A DNA stretch of 64,000 bases from REEP01 sp964517265 (GCA_964517265.1 CAZFBS010000008.1:11879-75878), one strand, 5' to 3'; positions 42,676 through 53,000 are shown, counted from the stretch's first letter. Notes: generated by a model from the sequence alone, not told the origin. Made by a program: numbers and translations.

Positions 42676-44601
42676 TCAGGCGCTGGCTGCTTCCGCCGCT
42701 TCCTTGTCGCGGCCAAGAGCGCGCAGGGCCACGGCGACAATCTGCCCTGCATTGAGACCAGCCTGTTCGTATTGCTTTTCAGGGGTATCCTGATCAATAA
42801 AAACATCGGGAAGAACCATCGGGCGAAACCGCAGACCATTGTCCAGCAGGCCGTCGCTCGCCATGAACTGCATGACGTGAGCGGCAAACCCACCGGCAGC
42901 CCCCTCTTCAATGGTAATCATGACCTCGTGCGCGCTCGCCAATCGCCGGATCAAGTCGTGATCCAGGGGCTTCGCAAAACGCGCGTCAGCCAATGTACTT
43001 GACAGGCCGCGTGCCGCCAGGGCTTCGACTGCTTTCATTGACTCTGCAAGGCGGCCGCCCAGGCTGAGAATCGCAATCTTGGTTCCTTCGCGCAGGATCC
43101 GACCCTTGCCGATCTCCAGCGGCACACCCTCGGGCGGCAGTTCGATGCCGAGACCCTCGCCCCTGGGGTACCGGAACGCACTGGGCCGGTCGTCGATCGC
43201 CGCTGCAGTCGCCACCATGTGGACCAAATCGGCTTCGTCTCCTGCCGCCATCACGACAATATCCGGCAAACAGCAAAGATAGGCGAGATCGAACGAGCCG
43301 GCATGCGTTGCACCGTCAGCGCCGACAAGACCTGCTCGATCGATCGCAAGTCGAACCGGCAACTTCTGGAGCGCTACGTCATGGACAACCTGATCGTACG
43401 CACGCTGTAAGAACGTGGAGTAGATGGCCGCGAACGGCTTGTACCCCTCGGCGGCAAGACCGGCGGCAAAGGTCACGCCATGCTGTTCGGCAATGCCAAC
43501 ATCAAAGGCGCGTTCAGGAAAGCGTTCGGCGAACTTATCCAACCCCGTGCCCGCAGGCATCGCTGCTGTGATGGCGATGATTTTATCGTCTTTCTCGGCC
43601 GCTCGGATCAAGGCCTCGGAAAACACCTTGGTGTAAGCTGGCAAATTGCTCTTGGGCTTGACTTGCACCCCCGTGACGACATCAAACTTGCCGACACCGT
43701 GGTACTTATCAGCGCTTTTCTCTGCCGGCGGATAACCATGCCCTTTGCGAGTGACAACATGCAAAAGCACGGGACCCGGCTCGCGGTCTTTCTTCAAATT
43801 TCGAAGAACGGGAAGAAGGTGATCGAGATTGTGCCCGTCGATCGGCCCAACATAGAAAAAGCCCAGCTCCTCAAACAATGTGCCGCCCGTGACAAGGCCA
43901 CGGGCGTATTCTTCGGCCTTGCGTGCCGCCTCGCTCAACGGCCGAGGGAACTTACGAGCAACCTCGGCGGCAAAATGGCGGACAGACCGGAACGATTTGG
44001 AGGAAATCAGTCGCGAAAGATACGCGCTCATCGCTCCCACCGCCGGGGCGATCGACATATCATTGTCATTGAGAATGACAATAAGCCGTGAATCCATTGA
44101 TCCGGCATTGTTCATTGCTTCGTAGGCCATGCCGGCGCTCATGGCGCCATCACCAATTACAGCGATTACGGCATGATCTGCTTGCTGGTAATCCCGGGCT
44201 ACAGCCATTCCCAGAGCGGCGGAAATCGACGTTGACGTATGAGCCGCTCCGAACGGATCATAAATGCTTTCGGACCTCTTGGTGAAGCCGGACAACCCCC
44301 CGCCCTGGCGCAATGTGTGCATTCTCTCTCGCCGGCCGGTGATGATCTTGTGCGGATAGGCCTGATGGCCAACATCCCATATTATGCGATCGTTGGGCGT
44401 GTCGAACACGTAGTGCAAGGCCACCGTCAATTCGACAACACCAAGGCTGGCCCCCAGATGTCCCCCTGTGATCGAAACCAAGCGTATCGTCTCCTGACGA
44501 AGTTCCTGGGCCAATGCCGGAAGGTCTTTTTCCTCCAGCTGCCGAAGGTCGACGGGGTCGTTCACGCGGTCCAGCAAACCTGTTTTCGACTCGCTAGTCA
44601 C
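42676..44601 (-). CDS. dxs: 1-deoxy-D-xylulose-5-phosphate synthase
   Basis: This 641-residue thiamine-diphosphate enzyme is the entry step of the MEP pathway, joining pyruvate and glyceraldehyde 3-phosphate. The N-terminal domain has GGHLGASLGVVELTVALHYVF, DVGHQAYPHKI and the ThDP/Mg motif GDGAMSAGMAYEAMNNAG. The transketolase pyrimidine domain carries GIAEQHGVTFAAG, with a C-terminal domain after it. GTG 44601 is chosen: GGAGAG lies 6 nt upstream, and it removes 20 unlike residues at the start of the open frame. It lies 61 nt after ispA. Confidence 0.96.
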   Translation of the reverse strand: MTSESKTGLLDRVNDPVDLRQLEEKDLPALAQELRQETIRLVSITGGHLGASLGVVELTVALHYVFDTPNDRIIWDVGHQAYPHKIITGRRERMHTLRQGGGLSGFTKRSESIYDPFGAAHTSTSISAALGMAVARDYQQADHAVIAVIGDGAMSAGMAYEAMNNAGSMDSRLIVILNDNDMSIAPAVGAMSAYLSRLISSKSFRSVRHFAAEVARKFPRPLSEAARKAEEYARGLVTGGTLFEELGFFYVGPIDGHNLDHLLPVLRNLKKDREPGPVLLHVVTRKGHGYPPAEKSADKYHGVGKFDVVTGVQVKPKSNLPAYTKVFSEALIRAAEKDDKIIAITAAMPAGTGLDKFAERFPERAFDVGIAEQHGVTFAAGLAAEGYKPFAAIYSTFLQRAYDQVVHDVALQKLPVRLAIDRAGLVGADGATHAGSFDLAYLCCLPDIVVMAAGDEADLVHMVATAAAIDDRPSAFRYPRGEGLGIELPPEGVPLEIGKGRILREGTKIAILSLGGRLAESMKAVEALAARGLSSTLADARFAKPLDHDLIRRLASAHEVMITIEEGAAGGFAAHVMQFMASDGLLDNGLRFRPMVLPDVFIDQDTPEKQYEQAGLNAGQIVAVALRALGRDKEAAEAASA

Positions 44602-44662
44602 AATCGTCTCTCCGTTTCTAGTGGGCGAGCTGGTTCCTATTGCAACGGTCGCCGCTCGCACC

Positions 44663-45550
44663 TCACGTACGGCGATTCACCACGAACCATGCCAAAGCGC
44701 GCAGAGGGTCAGCTTTTTCAGGGAAAACCTCAAGATGCTGCACCGCCTGCGCCGCCAGCATTTCGCTTTGGGCACGGGCTCGCTCCGGTCCCATCAAGGT
44801 GACGAAGGTAGCCTTGCCCGCGGCCTCATCCTTCCCGGTCTTCTTGCCGAGTTCTTTTTCGTTCCCCTCCACGTCGAGGAGATCATCGACGATCTGAAAT
44901 GCAAGACCAAGATCGTGAGCATAGGCACGCAATGCTATGCGTGCCCCTTCTGAGGCCTTTGCCAAGAGCGCACCTGATTCGCAACAAAAGGCGATGAGGG
45001 AGCCGGTTTTGAGCCTTTGCAGCCGGGTAACTTCCTCTTCCTCAAGGCTGTGGCGCTCAGCCATCAAGTCCAGCATCTGGCCACCGACCATACCATCAGC
45101 GCCGGCCGAGCGCGCCAACTCGAGAACAAGGTCGCTACGGACTCGAGGATCCGGGTGTGTGGCCGGATGCGCAAGTACCTCAAACGCACGCGTGAGCAAT
45201 GCATCCCCTGCCAGAACGGCTGTTGCCTCGTCAAACTTGACATGGCACGTGGGCAATCCGCGGCGAAGATCATCGTTGTCCATGGCGGGTAAGTCATCAT
45301 GGATGAGAGAATAAGAATGCACCATTTCGATCGCTGCCGCCACGCGAAGCGCATACTCGCAAGTCACGTCGAACAGTGCGGCGCTCGATACCACCAAAAA
45401 TGGGCGGATGCGCTTTCCTCGCGAGAGGGCGGAGTAGCGAATCGCTTCATGCAGTCGTGCCTCCAGCCCCTGGGGCATCGGCAACAGTTTGTCCAGACAT
45501 TCATTGACCACGCGCGCATTCTCGGCCAAGGCCGTATGAATCTCCAACAC
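44663..45550 (-). CDS. ispA: polyprenyl diphosphate synthase (farnesyl diphosphate synthase IspA-like)
   Basis: This protein of about 295 residues is a trans-prenyltransferase with the first aspartate-rich motif DDLPAMDNDD (85-94) and the second, DDLLD, plus GKRIRP and KTGSLIAF for substrate binding. It condenses IPP with DMAPP/GPP to C15 or longer chains. The position between xseB and dxs is the classic ispA locus. GTG 45550 follows the xseB stop by 8 nt with AGGCAGG upstream, better than the GTG/ATG far inside xseB. Chain length cannot be read with certainty. Confidence 0.94.
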   Translation of the reverse strand: MLEIHTALAENARVVNECLDKLLPMPQGLEARLHEAIRYSALSRGKRIRPFLVVSSAALFDVTCEYALRVAAAIEMVHSYSLIHDDLPAMDNDDLRRGLPTCHVKFDEATAVLAGDALLTRAFEVLAHPATHPDPRVRSDLVLELARSAGADGMVGGQMLDLMAERHSLEEEEVTRLQRLKTGSLIAFCCESGALLAKASEGARIALRAYAHDLGLAFQIVDDLLDVEGNEKELGKKTGKDEAAGKATFVTLMGPERARAQSEMLAAQAVQHLEVFPEKADPLRALAWFVVNRRT

Positions 45551-45558
45551 CGCCTGCC

Positions 45559-45810
45559 TCAGTCCAGTTGGCTGGGTTCCGACTTGATCGTGCCGCCCGA
45601 ACCGACGACGATTTTTTCGACTCGCGCCTGTGCTTCTTGCAGCTTTGCCTCGCAATGACGCTTTAAGGCTGCTCCGCGCTCATAAGCGGATATAGCTTCG
45701 TCGAGTTGTGCCGCTCCCGATTCCAGGCGGCGCACAATCTCCTCGAGTTCAGCGAGTGCGTCTTCAAAGCTGAGCGTGGCCACATTTGATGGCGCTGTAT
45801 TTTGCTCCAT
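45559..45810 (-). CDS. xseB: exodeoxyribonuclease VII small subunit
   Basis: This 83-residue helical protein has the XseB signature LSFEDALAELEEIVRRLESG, followed by LDEAISAYERGAALKRHCEAKL. It binds XseA to form the exonuclease VII filament that degrades single-stranded DNA; xseA is not in the window. ATG 45810 follows a G-rich ribosome site; the longer open frame upstream is not homologous. First gene of the xseB-ispA-dxs-tlyA run. Confidence 0.94.
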   Translation of the reverse strand: MEQNTAPSNVATLSFEDALAELEEIVRRLESGAAQLDEAISAYERGAALKRHCEAKLQEAQARVEKIVVGSGGTIKSEPSQLD

Positions 45811-45990
45811 ACCCCCCCCGAAACAGAGCCCTGTAGCATAGAAACATGCAGCAGACTCAGCAAGAGATACCCGATACGCTGGCGTCAGTCCGAACAGCTT
45901 GCCAGCAGTTCCGAACAACCGGCTGATGTTTCCATAAAAAAAACCGTGCCCGCATCCGTTCAGGGCAATCATACTTTTTCGGTCGCTGCA

Positions 45991-46920
45991 TCAACTTCCC
46001 ATCAATGCCTTTATATGGACCGCCACACTGGCTGCGAGAGCGGGCAGATCATATCCACCTTCCAGGGTGGAAACTACCCGTCCACTACACCTTCTTTCTG
46101 CGACCGCCAGCAACTCCCGCGTCACCCAAGCAAAATCCTCCGTCTGAACACGAAGCTGGGCAAGCGGGTCGCGAACATGAGCATCAAATCCGGCCGATAT
46201 GAGAATGAGGTCGGGAGCAAAGTTGTCGAGGAGTGGCAGAATCCGTTCAGCATACCCCGCGCGAAACTCTTCGGAGCCAGAACCAGGCCGCAGTTGGACG
46301 TTGCAAATATTGTTGTAGACGCCAGTTTCGTGCTCCATGCCAGTACCGGGATAACAAGGCCATTGATGGCTGGACGCATAGAACAGGTCTCGATAGCGGA
46401 AGAAGTGGTTCTGCGTCCCGTTTCCGTGGTGGACATCGAAATCAACGACTGCCACCCGCTCAAGGCCGTGTACGTGCCGCGCATGTTCGGCAGCGATGGC
46501 GACATTGTTGAAAAAGCAAAATCCCATTGCCTGCGCCGACTCCGCGTGGTGGCCCGGCGGCCGAACAGCGCAAAACGCATTGCGCGCTTTCCCCTCAACG
46601 ACCGCATCAACGGCTGCGCAGATGCCCCCCACCGATCGAAGCGCTGCATCCCATGATCCGCTATTCATCGCAGTATCAGGATCAAGATGGACATGGCCAC
46701 TTTTCGGGGTGTTCTCTAGAATACCCTCTACATAAAATGGGGCGTGCACACGCTCGATGTCACGCAATGTACCTTTCGGCGCATCCAGGCGCTGCAGATA
46801 AGCAAAATCTTCAGCTTCAAGCGCTTTCATGATTGCCCGCAAGCGATCCGGACACTCAGGATGCCAGGATCCCATCTCATGTTGGAGGCACAAAGAATGG
46901 GAATAAAATGCGGTCGGCAT
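45991..46920 (-). CDS. histone deacetylase-like amidohydrolase
   Basis: This 309-residue class II HDAC-like enzyme has PPGHHAE (His124-His125), GFCFFNNVAIAA, the zinc site DFDVHHGNGTQ (Asp162, His164) and SAGFDAH with another ligand aspartate. Bacterial members deacetylate acetylpolyamines or acetylated proteins; the substrate here is unknown. ATG 46920 is used: GGGGGAG lies 5-8 nt upstream, and homologues start with the same MPTAFYSH-like opening. It lies 180 nt before xseB on the same strand, and a link with it is not evident. Confidence 0.9.
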   Translation of the reverse strand: MPTAFYSHSLCLQHEMGSWHPECPDRLRAIMKALEAEDFAYLQRLDAPKGTLRDIERVHAPFYVEGILENTPKSGHVHLDPDTAMNSGSWDAALRSVGGICAAVDAVVEGKARNAFCAVRPPGHHAESAQAMGFCFFNNVAIAAEHARHVHGLERVAVVDFDVHHGNGTQNHFFRYRDLFYASSHQWPCYPGTGMEHETGVYNNICNVQLRPGSGSEEFRAGYAERILPLLDNFAPDLILISAGFDAHVRDPLAQLRVQTEDFAWVTRELLAVAERRCSGRVVSTLEGGYDLPALAASVAVHIKALMGS

Positions 46921-47237
46921 TACAGCTCCCCCGACTCTGGTTACCGAAAATGACGTAACCAAGCGTCCACATCAAGCAACAGAAGTCTCAGTTTGACGTA
47001 ATCCGGTTGTACCTGACCAGTCAGAAATTACCGCGCACCATGCCAACGAAATGGCTGGCTCTGCAATCGGCGCTTGGCACGCGGCGAGGTGTCGCGGGTC
47101 TTCAGATTCTCGACCTTCCTGGCCGAGGTCGCCGCATCGGCAGCATCGCTTTCGAATCCGGGAATACCGCCACAAGCGCTGGATTGCGAAGCCGACCAAC
47201 GAAAAGGCGAACATAAACGGTTTTTGACCCTCCAAGC
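46921..47237. other. intergenic region, no gene seen
   Basis: These 317 bases between the HDAC-like gene and cobQ hold only short open frames on both strands with no recognisable product. TTCGAATCC near 47151 resembles a tRNA T-loop, but the flanking bases do not form the stem. A promoter for the HDAC-like gene is expected at the left side. Confidence 0.5.
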
Positions 47238-48725
47238 TCATTCGGCACAGGGTGCCGCTGCAGAGAGCAACCTGTCGACATCAAGGTGTTGTTCCATGTG
47301 ATCGGCAAGGGAGTCGAGCGCGTCGTCGACCGATTGCTCGTAAGCGATGCCGGATTCCGCTCGCGTGCGGATCTTCTCCAGGAACGTTTTGCGAAACGTG
47401 TCCGAGGTGAATAGGCCGTGCAGATAGCAGCCGTAAACCCGGCCATCGGCCGAGATCGCACCATCGGTGCGGCTGCCAAGCCGAAGCATCGGGCGAGTCA
47501 AGCCGGGGCCGGCAGTGGAGCCGATGTGCATCTCATAGCCGCACACAGCGGCTCCGGTGCTCACCTCCTCCCCCTTCACTTCGAGGAGCGCCTTGGTGCC
47601 GGTCAGGGTAGTCTCGACGGCGAGCAGGCCGAGGCCGGCTGCCTGCCCTGCTTCCCCCTCCATCGCTCCCGGATCGCTAACGCTGATTCCAAGCATCTGA
47701 TAACCGCCACACAGCCCGACCACGATGCCGCCCCGGCGGACGTGGGCCAAGATATCAATGTCCCAGCCCTGCGCCCGGAGAAACGCAAGATCGCCAAGGG
47801 TAGACTTGGAGCCGGGCAGTACGACGACATCGCACGCGGGCAGCGCCCTGCCCGCCTCGACGAAATCGACAACTACGTCCGGCTCCGCAATCAGGGGATC
47901 GAGGTCATCGAAGTTGGCAATCCGTGAGAACACCGGGACGACGACGTGAATGGCACCGGAGCGGCGGGGCCGATAGTCCTGGACCGCGACCGCATCCTCG
48001 GCCGGCAGCCGCGCGGCATCCACGAACCAGGGCACTACGCCGAAGCAGGTCAGCCCGGTGCGCTTAGTAATGATGCGAAGGCCACCATCGAACAGACGGA
48101 CATCGCCACGGAACTTGTTGATGATGATGCCACGCAGCCGTCGGCGCTCACTCTCTTCGAGAAGCATCCATGTGCCGACGAGGCTGGCGATGACGCCGCC
48201 CCGGTCGATGTCGGCGATCAGTACAACCGGCAGATCAGCGGCCTCGGCGAATCCCATGTTGGCGATGTCCCCCGCACGGAGATTCACTTCGGCCGGGCTG
48301 CCGGCCCCTTCCACCAGAACGATATCGGCCTGGGTTGCAAGGCGCCGAAAGCTCTTCAAAGCAGCCGGCAGAAGGCTCGGCCGCAAACGCTGGTAGTCCG
48401 CGGCCCGGGCAGTCGCAAAGATCTTGCCATGGACAATCACCTGGGCGCCGACATCCGTCTGCGGCTTGAGCAAAACCGGATTCATGTCGGTGACCGGAGC
48501 CACTCCGCAGGCGCGTGCCTGTAACGCCTGGGCGCGCCCGATCTCGCCGCCATCAGCCGTCACCGCCGCGTTGTTCGACATGTTTTGAGGCTTAAACGGG
48601 CGTACGGCGAAACCACGGCGGGTCAGCGTCCGGCACAGCCCCGCCGTCAGCAAAGACTTTCCGACGTTGGACCCGGTGCCCTGCAGCATCAGGGCGCGGG
48701 GGCGCCGCCGCTCAGGGGAGATCAA
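47238..48725 (-). CDS. cobQ: cobyric acid synthase
   Basis: This glutamine amidotransferase of about 495 residues amidates side chains b, d, e and g of adenosylcobyrinic acid a,c-diamide. The N-terminal ATPase-like domain begins MLQGTGSNVGKS and continues FKPQNMSNNA. The C-terminal class I amidotransferase has its nucleophile in GLCGGYQMLG and the later His in YLHGLF. TTG 48725 is annotated because homologues have about ten residues before MLQGTG; ATG 48689 is the alternative. Either way it begins near the stop of the SYLF gene (48712), so the two are probably co-transcribed. Confidence 0.92.
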   Translation of the reverse strand: MISPERRRPRALMLQGTGSNVGKSLLTAGLCRTLTRRGFAVRPFKPQNMSNNAAVTADGGEIGRAQALQARACGVAPVTDMNPVLLKPQTDVGAQVIVHGKIFATARAADYQRLRPSLLPAALKSFRRLATQADIVLVEGAGSPAEVNLRAGDIANMGFAEAADLPVVLIADIDRGGVIASLVGTWMLLEESERRRLRGIIINKFRGDVRLFDGGLRIITKRTGLTCFGVVPWFVDAARLPAEDAVAVQDYRPRRSGAIHVVVPVFSRIANFDDLDPLIAEPDVVVDFVEAGRALPACDVVVLPGSKSTLGDLAFLRAQGWDIDILAHVRRGGIVVGLCGGYQMLGISVSDPGAMEGEAGQAAGLGLLAVETTLTGTKALLEVKGEEVSTGAAVCGYEMHIGSTAGPGLTRPMLRLGSRTDGAISADGRVYGCYLHGLFTSDTFRKTFLEKIRTRAESGIAYEQSVDDALDSLADHMEQHLDVDRLLSAAAPCAE

Positions 48726-49395
48726 GCGCCCGCCGGAGGGGATCCGCATCGGGATTGACGAACCGCCGCTCGAACACGATTTGCGAGGGCGTTGCGCCGG
48801 GCTCGTAGTAAGCGCCGGCCAAGTCATTGCGGCGAACCAGCATCGCGCCTTCCAAGGAAAACCCGGCGAACAGCCCGACGCTCCGCGCGACCCCGACGAT
48901 ATCAGCGCCAAGATTGGTCGTCGTTGCACCCTGGACGCCCGCGCCCAGCGTTCCAAACGTCACCTGGATGTCACCGCCGAATTTCCCCTGATTGTAGACG
49001 ACGGCCTGCACCGCCTTCTGGTTCCGAAGGATAAGAACCACTTCCGACGACTGAGCGCCTGCCTGAAACCCAAAGCTGCCGGACCCCATGGTATAGAACG
49101 CCGGATAACTCCATTCCCCCTTTTCGTCGCGGACGAGCAGCACGCCATTGCCGCCCTCCCCGCCGAACAGCAAGGCACCCTTGAAGAGATTTGGGAAAAT
49201 CAGAACACCCTGTGCATTCCGCATCTCCGCCCGAAACAACGGAGCAGGGTCATTGGGATCCTGGGCAAAGCTCTCAATGGTCCATTTGGCGCGCGCCACC
49301 AGTGATTCCGCCTCGGTGCGGTTCGGTATGGTCTGCACGCAGCCCGCGAGCGCCAACATCAGAAAAAGCCCGAAAGCGAGCGTCACCTTGTGCAT
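48712..49395 (-). CDS. SYLF domain lipoprotein
   Basis: This 227-residue lipoprotein has lipobox LAGC (Cys19). The SYLF/Ysc84-like lipid-binding domain fills most of the protein (LIFPNLFKGALLFGGEGGNG, YTMGSGSFGFQAGAQSSE, GADIVGVARSVGLFAG). SYLF proteins bind phosphoinositides in eukaryotes; in bacteria they are poorly studied. It is unrelated to cobalamin synthesis by sequence but sits between cobO and cobQ, all reverse. It overlaps the cobQ start region, implying a shared transcript. Confidence 0.88.
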   Translation of the reverse strand: MHKVTLAFGLFLMLALAGCVQTIPNRTEAESLVARAKWTIESFAQDPNDPAPLFRAEMRNAQGVLIFPNLFKGALLFGGEGGNGVLLVRDEKGEWSYPAFYTMGSGSFGFQAGAQSSEVVLILRNQKAVQAVVYNQGKFGGDIQVTFGTLGAGVQGATTTNLGADIVGVARSVGLFAGFSLEGAMLVRRNDLAGAYYEPGATPSQIVFERRFVNPDADPLRRALDLP

Positions 49396-49418
49396 TGTTG
49401 TATCCTTTACCGCTAGCC

Positions 49419-50030
49419 TTAAAACTCGACTCCGGGCTGGGCCTTCACACCCGAGCGGAAGGGGTGCTTGATCACCGTCATTTCCGTGACCAAATCCGCG
49501 GCCTCGATCAGCCGCTCATGCGCATTCCGGCCGGTGACCACGATGTGAAGGTCACGAGGTTTTGCTTGCAGAACCGGCAGGATGTCGTCGATCGCGAGGT
49601 AAGCGTATCGGAGAACGATATTGAGTTCGTCAAGAATGACCATATTAAACGATGGATCGGCAATCATTTCCTGCGCCATGGCCCATGCCCGCCCGGCGGC
49701 GGCAATATCGCGCTGGCGATCCTGGGTCTCCCAAGTGAAACCCTCGCCCATCGCCTTCATCACGCACAGCTCCGGGAATGCCTCGAGTACCCGTCGCTCC
49801 CCCGTCTCCCACACACCCTTGACGAACTGAACGAGGCCAACCTTCATTCCATGACCGATGCAGCGGACGGCCAAGCCCATCGCCGCTGTAGTCTTGCCCT
49901 TGCCCTTGCCGGTGTGCACGATCAAAAGGCCGCGCTCCTCCGTCTTGGTCGCAAGGATTTTGTCGCGCGCCGCCTTCTTCTTCGCCATCTTCTCACTGTG
50001 GCGACGATCGAGTTCCGCATCATCCGACAT
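49419..50030 (-). CDS. cobO: cob(I)yrinic acid a,c-diamide adenosyltransferase
   Basis: This 203-residue P-loop enzyme of the CobA/CobO/BtuR family has VHTGKGKGKTTAAMGLAVRC (loop 40-48) and VILDELNIVLRYAYL. It adds the 5'-deoxyadenosyl group to cobalt. The N-terminal 30 residues are Lys/Arg-rich, a normal CobO feature. AGAGGG lies 8 nt before the ATG. A recognisable promoter precedes it whose -35 box overlaps the cobN stop codon, so cobO-SYLF-cobQ may be transcribed partly independently of cobN. Confidence 0.95.
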   Translation of the reverse strand: MSDDAELDRRHSEKMAKKKAARDKILATKTEERGLLIVHTGKGKGKTTAAMGLAVRCIGHGMKVGLVQFVKGVWETGERRVLEAFPELCVMKAMGEGFTWETQDRQRDIAAAGRAWAMAQEMIADPSFNMVILDELNIVLRYAYLAIDDILPVLQAKPRDLHIVVTGRNAHERLIEAADLVTEMTVIKHPFRSGVKAQPGVEF

Positions 50031-50068
50031 GTTCGCGCCCTCTCGAACAGGTAGTTGCTTGACGCCAG

Positions 50069-50097
50069 CTTAGAATCGGTCGCGGCACAAATGTCAA
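50069..50097 (-). promoter_or_regulatory. sigma70-like promoter of cobO, overlapping the cobN stop
   Basis: On the reverse strand a perfect TTGACA (50092-50097) and TCTAAG (50069-50074, 4 of 6) are 17 nt apart. The TGA inside TTGACA is the cobN stop codon (50094-50096). The predicted transcript would start near 50062, about 31 nt before the cobO ATG. Confidence 0.5.
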
Positions 50098-53000
50098 CCG
50101 GGCGCACCCGATCCGCGCGCAAGCGCGCTGAGAAGGCTGTGAGCAATGTTCACCTGCGGGCGCCATAGCCCGCGCTGTTCGGCCTCAAGAAGGCGCTCGC
50201 TCATCTCGCGCAACGCCGCTGGGTTATTGTCTTCCAGAAACGCCCGGACTTCGTCATCGCTGACGTACGCCTGGAAAACCGCGTCGAAATGATGATCCTT
50301 GACGCAGTGAGCGGTCGCGGCGAAGGCGAACAGGTAATCAACGGTGGCGGCCATTTCGAACCCGCCCTTGTAGCCGTGCCGCATCACGCCCTGGATCCAC
50401 TTCGGATTGACCACCCGGGCGCGAACGACGCGGGCGACCTCCTCCTCAAGGGTGCGAATGCGCGGCGATTCGGGCCGGGAATGGTCTCCGTGATAAATGG
50501 CGGGCTGGCTGCCGGAGAGCACGCGCACTGCCGCCGCCATCCCCCCTTCAAACTGGTAGTAGTCGTCCGAGTCGAGGATGTCGTGCTCCCGGTTGTCCTG
50601 ATTCTGGATCACCGCATCGACGCCGGTCAGCCGCTCCGCGAACGTATCGTGGGCCGCCCGACCACCGCTGCCACCGCCGTAGGCGTAGCCGCCCCAGGCG
50701 AGGTAGGCATGAGCGAGGTCGGCGTCCGTTTGCCAGCCACGCTCGTCGATCAGCGCCTGCAGTCCCGCGCCGTAGGCGCCCGGCTTGGAGCCGAACACCC
50801 GGTATCCGGCAACCTCGCGGGCCTTGGCTTCGCTCGCGCCGTTTGTCATCAGCCGATCTGTTTCCTCCTTCACGCGACGCGCCAGTGGATTGTGGTCTTC
50901 GGGCTCGTCAAGCGAGGCGACTGCCCGCGCGGCCGAGTCGAACAGATCGATGAGGGCCGGAAAGGCGTCCCGGAAGAAACCTGAAACACGAAGGGTGACG
51001 TCGATCCGGGGACGATCGAGGACCGCAAGGGGAAGGATCTCGAACCCGGTGACTCGCCGCGACGCGGAATCCCAGGTCGGTCGCACCCCCATCAAGGCAA
51101 GACCCTGCGCGATATCGTCGCCGCCGGTCCGCATGTTGCTGGTACCCCACGCAGTCAGCGCAAGCCGCTGCGGCCAACTGCCGTGTTCCTGGAGATGCCG
51201 CTCGACGAGCAAGCTCGCCGACTTCCAGCCGAGGGTCCAGGCCGCGGGAGTTGGCACCGTGCGTGTGTCAACAGCATAGAAATTGCGCCCGGTCGGCAGC
51301 ACATCGGGCTTGCCCCGGGTGGGCGCACCGGATGGGCCCGGCGCAACGAAGCGGCCGTCGAGACCAGTCAACAGGCCCTCGATTTCCGCCCGGCCGCACG
51401 CCTCCACTGCCGGCCGTATGGTCTCCTCCAGTTCCGCGAGAACTGCCCGGGTCTGTGACCACGCCTGGGGAACGGGCTTGTCCCCGGCCACGATGGCGGC
51501 CGCCAAAACCTCAAGCCGCTCGATGGTGTCGCCTGCGCTCCGCCACGGATCATCAGTGCCGCTCAGATCCTCGGGTCGGGGACCGGTCCATGGTGCGGCG
51601 GCCACCGCTTCGAGCGGATCGAAGCCGAGAGCGAGATCGTCGGCCAGCGCGCGTAACAGTGAGCGCGCGGCGGGCGCATCGCCGCCGCGCGGTGTGCGCA
51701 CGAGCGCCACCAGCAGGTCGCGAAGCTGAACCCCTTCGGGTGGCCGACCGAACACGTGTAGGCCGTCGCGAATCTGCATCTCCTTCAACTCGCACAAATA
51801 ATTGTCGAGTTTCGCGAGCGCGGCGTCGCGGTCATCGTCATCGCCGATACCGCAGTCGGCGTCGAGACCGCTGACTCGACACAGCGAAAGAATGTCGTCG
51901 CTGAGAACCTTCAGCCGCCGCGGATCGACTCCGGCGGCCTCGTAATATTCGTCGACAAGCTGCTCCAGGTTGCGCAAGGGGCCATAGCTTTCCGCTCGCG
52001 TCAGCGGTGGTGTCAGATGATCGACGATGACAGCCTGGGCACGGCGCTTAGCCTGGGTTCCTTCCCCGGGATCGTTGACGATGAAGGGATAGAGATGCGC
52101 AAGCGGTCCCAGCGCCACTTCGGAAAAGCAGGAGGCCGACAAGGCCAGTGCCTTTCCCGGCAGCCATTCGAGGTTGCCGTGCTTGCCCATATGAACCACC
52201 GCATGGGCACCGAACGCTTGCCGCAGCCAGACATAGAATGCGAGGTAGCCGTGGGGCGGTGGCAGATCCGGATCGTGATAGCTGGATGCCGGGTCGATGT
52301 TGTAGCCGCGGGCCGGCTGCAGGCAGATCGCAATATTGCCGCAGCGGTAGGCCGGGATCACGAAGTGGCCGCAGTCGAGTTCGCCGGGAACATAGAACGG
52401 ATCGCGTTCCGGAGCCCCCCAGCGTTTCGTCATCCGCTCCTGGACATCTGCCGGCAGGGTCGAATAGAACAACTGGTAGTCGGCGAAGGAGAGGCTTTCT
52501 TGGATTTCGCGGCCGGCACAAGCGCCGGAGGCATTGGTCGGGCCGCCGACGAGCCGGGCGATGAGTGTATTGCCGTCAATCGGGATGTCGGCAACGCGGT
52601 AGCCACTATCCGCCAGCGCGTGCAGAACGTTCACCGTAGCCGCCGGCGTGTCGAGCCCGACCCCGTTGCCGATCCGTCCATCCCGGTTCGGATAATTGGC
52701 AAGGACAAGCGCCACCTTGCGCTCGGTCGCAGGCGTGTGGCGCAGGCGCGTCCAGCAGGCGGCGAGCGCACAGACGAACGCGACGCGGTCGGCGACGGGT
52801 TCATGTCCGACGATATCCATTTCCGTGGCCGGGTCCCGCCGCTGCAACCCCTTGAACGAGATGGCGCGGCCGATGATGCGACCATCTACTTCCGGCAGCG
52901 CCGCGTTCATCGCGATGTCCCGGGCGGAGAGGCCATACATACCCTCACGCCACCCGGCTTCGTCGCCGCCGGAAAAAATCACCTGGATTACTGGACAGTC

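Noticed and set aside
47140..47175. TTCGAATCC resembling a tRNA T-loop
   Set aside because: The base before TTCGAAT is T, not G, the five-base stem does not pair, and no D-arm or anticodon arm can be placed upstream.
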